The notes below the pieces were generated by a model. The model had not been told where the DNA came from. It did not search any database and saw only the letters and a program-made list of their open reading frames with translations. From the NCBI GenBank assembly GCA_019634245.1, contig JAHQVR010000223.1, forward strand, positions 1 through 28,193: a DNA stretch of 28,193 bases, read 5' to 3'. Origin of the DNA: Gammaproteobacteria bacterium. GTDB taxonomy: Bacteria; Pseudomonadota; Gammaproteobacteria; Granulosicoccales; Granulosicoccaceae. The position numbers and the translations under genes were made by a program. Shown here one piece after another: positions 27,629-28,193 of this stretch (its first letter is position 1; every line of letters begins with the position of its first letter).

Positions 27629-28005
27629 TCAATCAGAAGCCTGCATATTAGCCTGGCCCAAAAACTGGTCCTATTAGTTTTTACTCTATTAACCCTGGCT
27701 AAGCAGCTCAAGTAGAGTGTCAACCTGAAATCGGAAACGGAGAGTTACTCAAAGATTAGTTCCTACCAAAACGCTCTGTCAGCGCGAACAATTGCTGTTC
27801 GAACAGACTGTTCGTTGCTTTTCCAAAGGAGTGTGTAGCGTGTTTCTCGGCGTCTCGTTCCTTATCAAGACAGACACTGCCCCCTCGCGCACCTTCATGC
27901 GCCCTGTTACTATTGACATTGCGAGCATTCAAAGACACTTCCGATAGGGAACGCATGATGCAATTTATAGATGTATCGTACAAAGGCGCACCCATGCATA
28001 AACAA
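27629..28005. other. Intergenic region with weak terminator, nested palindromes and one doubtful frame
   Basis: After the GTPase stop, AAAAACT (27660-27666) and AGTTTTT (27676-27682) form a weak AT-rich hairpin that might end transcription. On the minus strand a 79-codon frame (27756-27995, MGAPLYDTSINCIM...) follows the acetyltransferase stop by ten bases. It has no ribosome site, matches no family I recognise, and has an odd Arg/Asn/Ser/His-rich composition, so I do not call it a gene. The same stretch includes overlapping palindromes at 27785-27814. Confidence 0.4.
27785..27814. promoter_or_regulatory. Overlapping CGAACA/TGTTCG palindromes
   Basis: Three symmetrical elements overlap in 30 bases: CGAACA-N5-TGTTCG (27785-27801), CTGTTCGAACAG (27795-27806, perfect), and CGAACAGACTGTTCG (27800-27814, perfect around one base). 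The half-site CGAAC occurs three times on alternating strands. This resembles a tandem operator or a small repeat element. It has the same half-site as LexA-type boxes of some bacteria but not their exact spacing. Confidence 0.4.
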
Positions 28006-28193
28006 TTATTGTGTTAGGTACCGAAACCCATGGTGTTTACAGCGCCATAGGAAAAGACTCAACCCCGGCCTTATAAATATAAAAATCCTCGTTTTGACTT
28101 CCTCATCTGCATAACTTCGCTTGTATCTGTAGTCCCCTTTCAACAGATCTATATGAGATATACCGTGATCAATTGCCTGCTGAAAAGCGTAAG
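28006..28193 (-). CDS. CelD/BcsL-type GNAT acetyltransferase, C-terminal fragment (partial)
   Basis: The last 61 codons of a minus-strand gene that enters from the right edge. The frame reads YAFQQAIDHGISHIDLLKGD, followed by YRYKRSYADEEVKTRIFIF and a basic, aromatic tail ending RYLTQ. The pattern 'A-I-x-x-G-x-x-x-x-D-x-L-x-G-D-x-x-Y-K-x-x-Y' is the C-terminal signature of GNAT-like acetyltransferases of the CelD/BcsL group linked to exopolysaccharide or cellulose synthesis. The stop is TAA at 28006-28008. The catalytic and N-terminal parts are outside the window, so function beyond family is not known. Confidence 0.72.
   Translation of the reverse strand, partial: YAFQQAIDHGISHIDLLKGDYRYKRSYADEEVKTRIFIFIRPGLSLFLWRCKHHGFRYLTQ

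Noticed and set aside
27756..27995. 79-codon minus-strand frame after the acetyltransferase end
   Set aside because: No ribosome site, no recognisable family, and a composition rich in Arg/Asn/Ser/His. It overlaps a palindromic element. Left as part of the intergenic description.

Overview
The window looks like chromosomal DNA from a free-living, probably marine, Gammaproteobacterium. The evidence is moderate GC, two tripartite tricarboxylate transporter (TTT) systems, a TRAP transporter, a DeaD/CsdA-type cold-shock helicase, and exported redox proteins. I cannot name the genus. I saw no rRNA, tRNA, CRISPR array or intact insertion sequence.

Region 1 (1-8070, minus strand) is one tightly packed operon. 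In order of transcription it holds a TTT binding-protein gene carrying an in-frame TAA stop, a TctA permease, a TctB subunit, a two-domain cupin protein, an EutA-like reactivating-factor ATPase, a second TctB, a second TctC, and a second TctA that runs off the window. Four junctions overlap by 4 bases. The EutA-like ATPase has no ethanolamine ammonia-lyase genes in view. A promoter and a 19-bp inverted repeat lie just upstream of the first gene.

Region 2 (8071-8814) has no convincing gene but contains two protein-like reading frames without ATG starts, possibly gene remnants or a dispersed repeat. It is followed, on the minus strand, by 3-hydroxybutyrate dehydrogenase and a DEAD-box RNA helicase.

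Region 3 (11762-18465) starts with a plus-strand homologue of glycine/D-proline reductase component B that uses cysteine rather than selenocysteine. It converges on a minus-strand operon of TRAP transporter (DctQ, DctM, DctP), a glutamine-synthetase-like ligase and an iron-type alcohol dehydrogenase. This arrangement suggests uptake and gamma-glutamylation or oxidation of an amine or amino-alcohol. A 44-bp unit carrying the ends of both convergent genes is present in three tandem copies at 12644-12775.

Region 4 (18704-24007) is a divergent redox cluster. A di-heme cytochrome c peroxidase-family lipoprotein with a duplicated cysteine module reads leftward. An exported YyaL-type thioredoxin protein with a C-terminal DsbD-alpha-like domain reads rightward and is translationally coupled to a TlpA-like thioredoxin.

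Region 5 (24246-28193) holds a DUF457-like membrane protein, a YtcJ-type amidohydrolase, a COG0523/CobW GTPase, and the C-terminal end of a CelD/BcsL-type acetyltransferase at the right edge.
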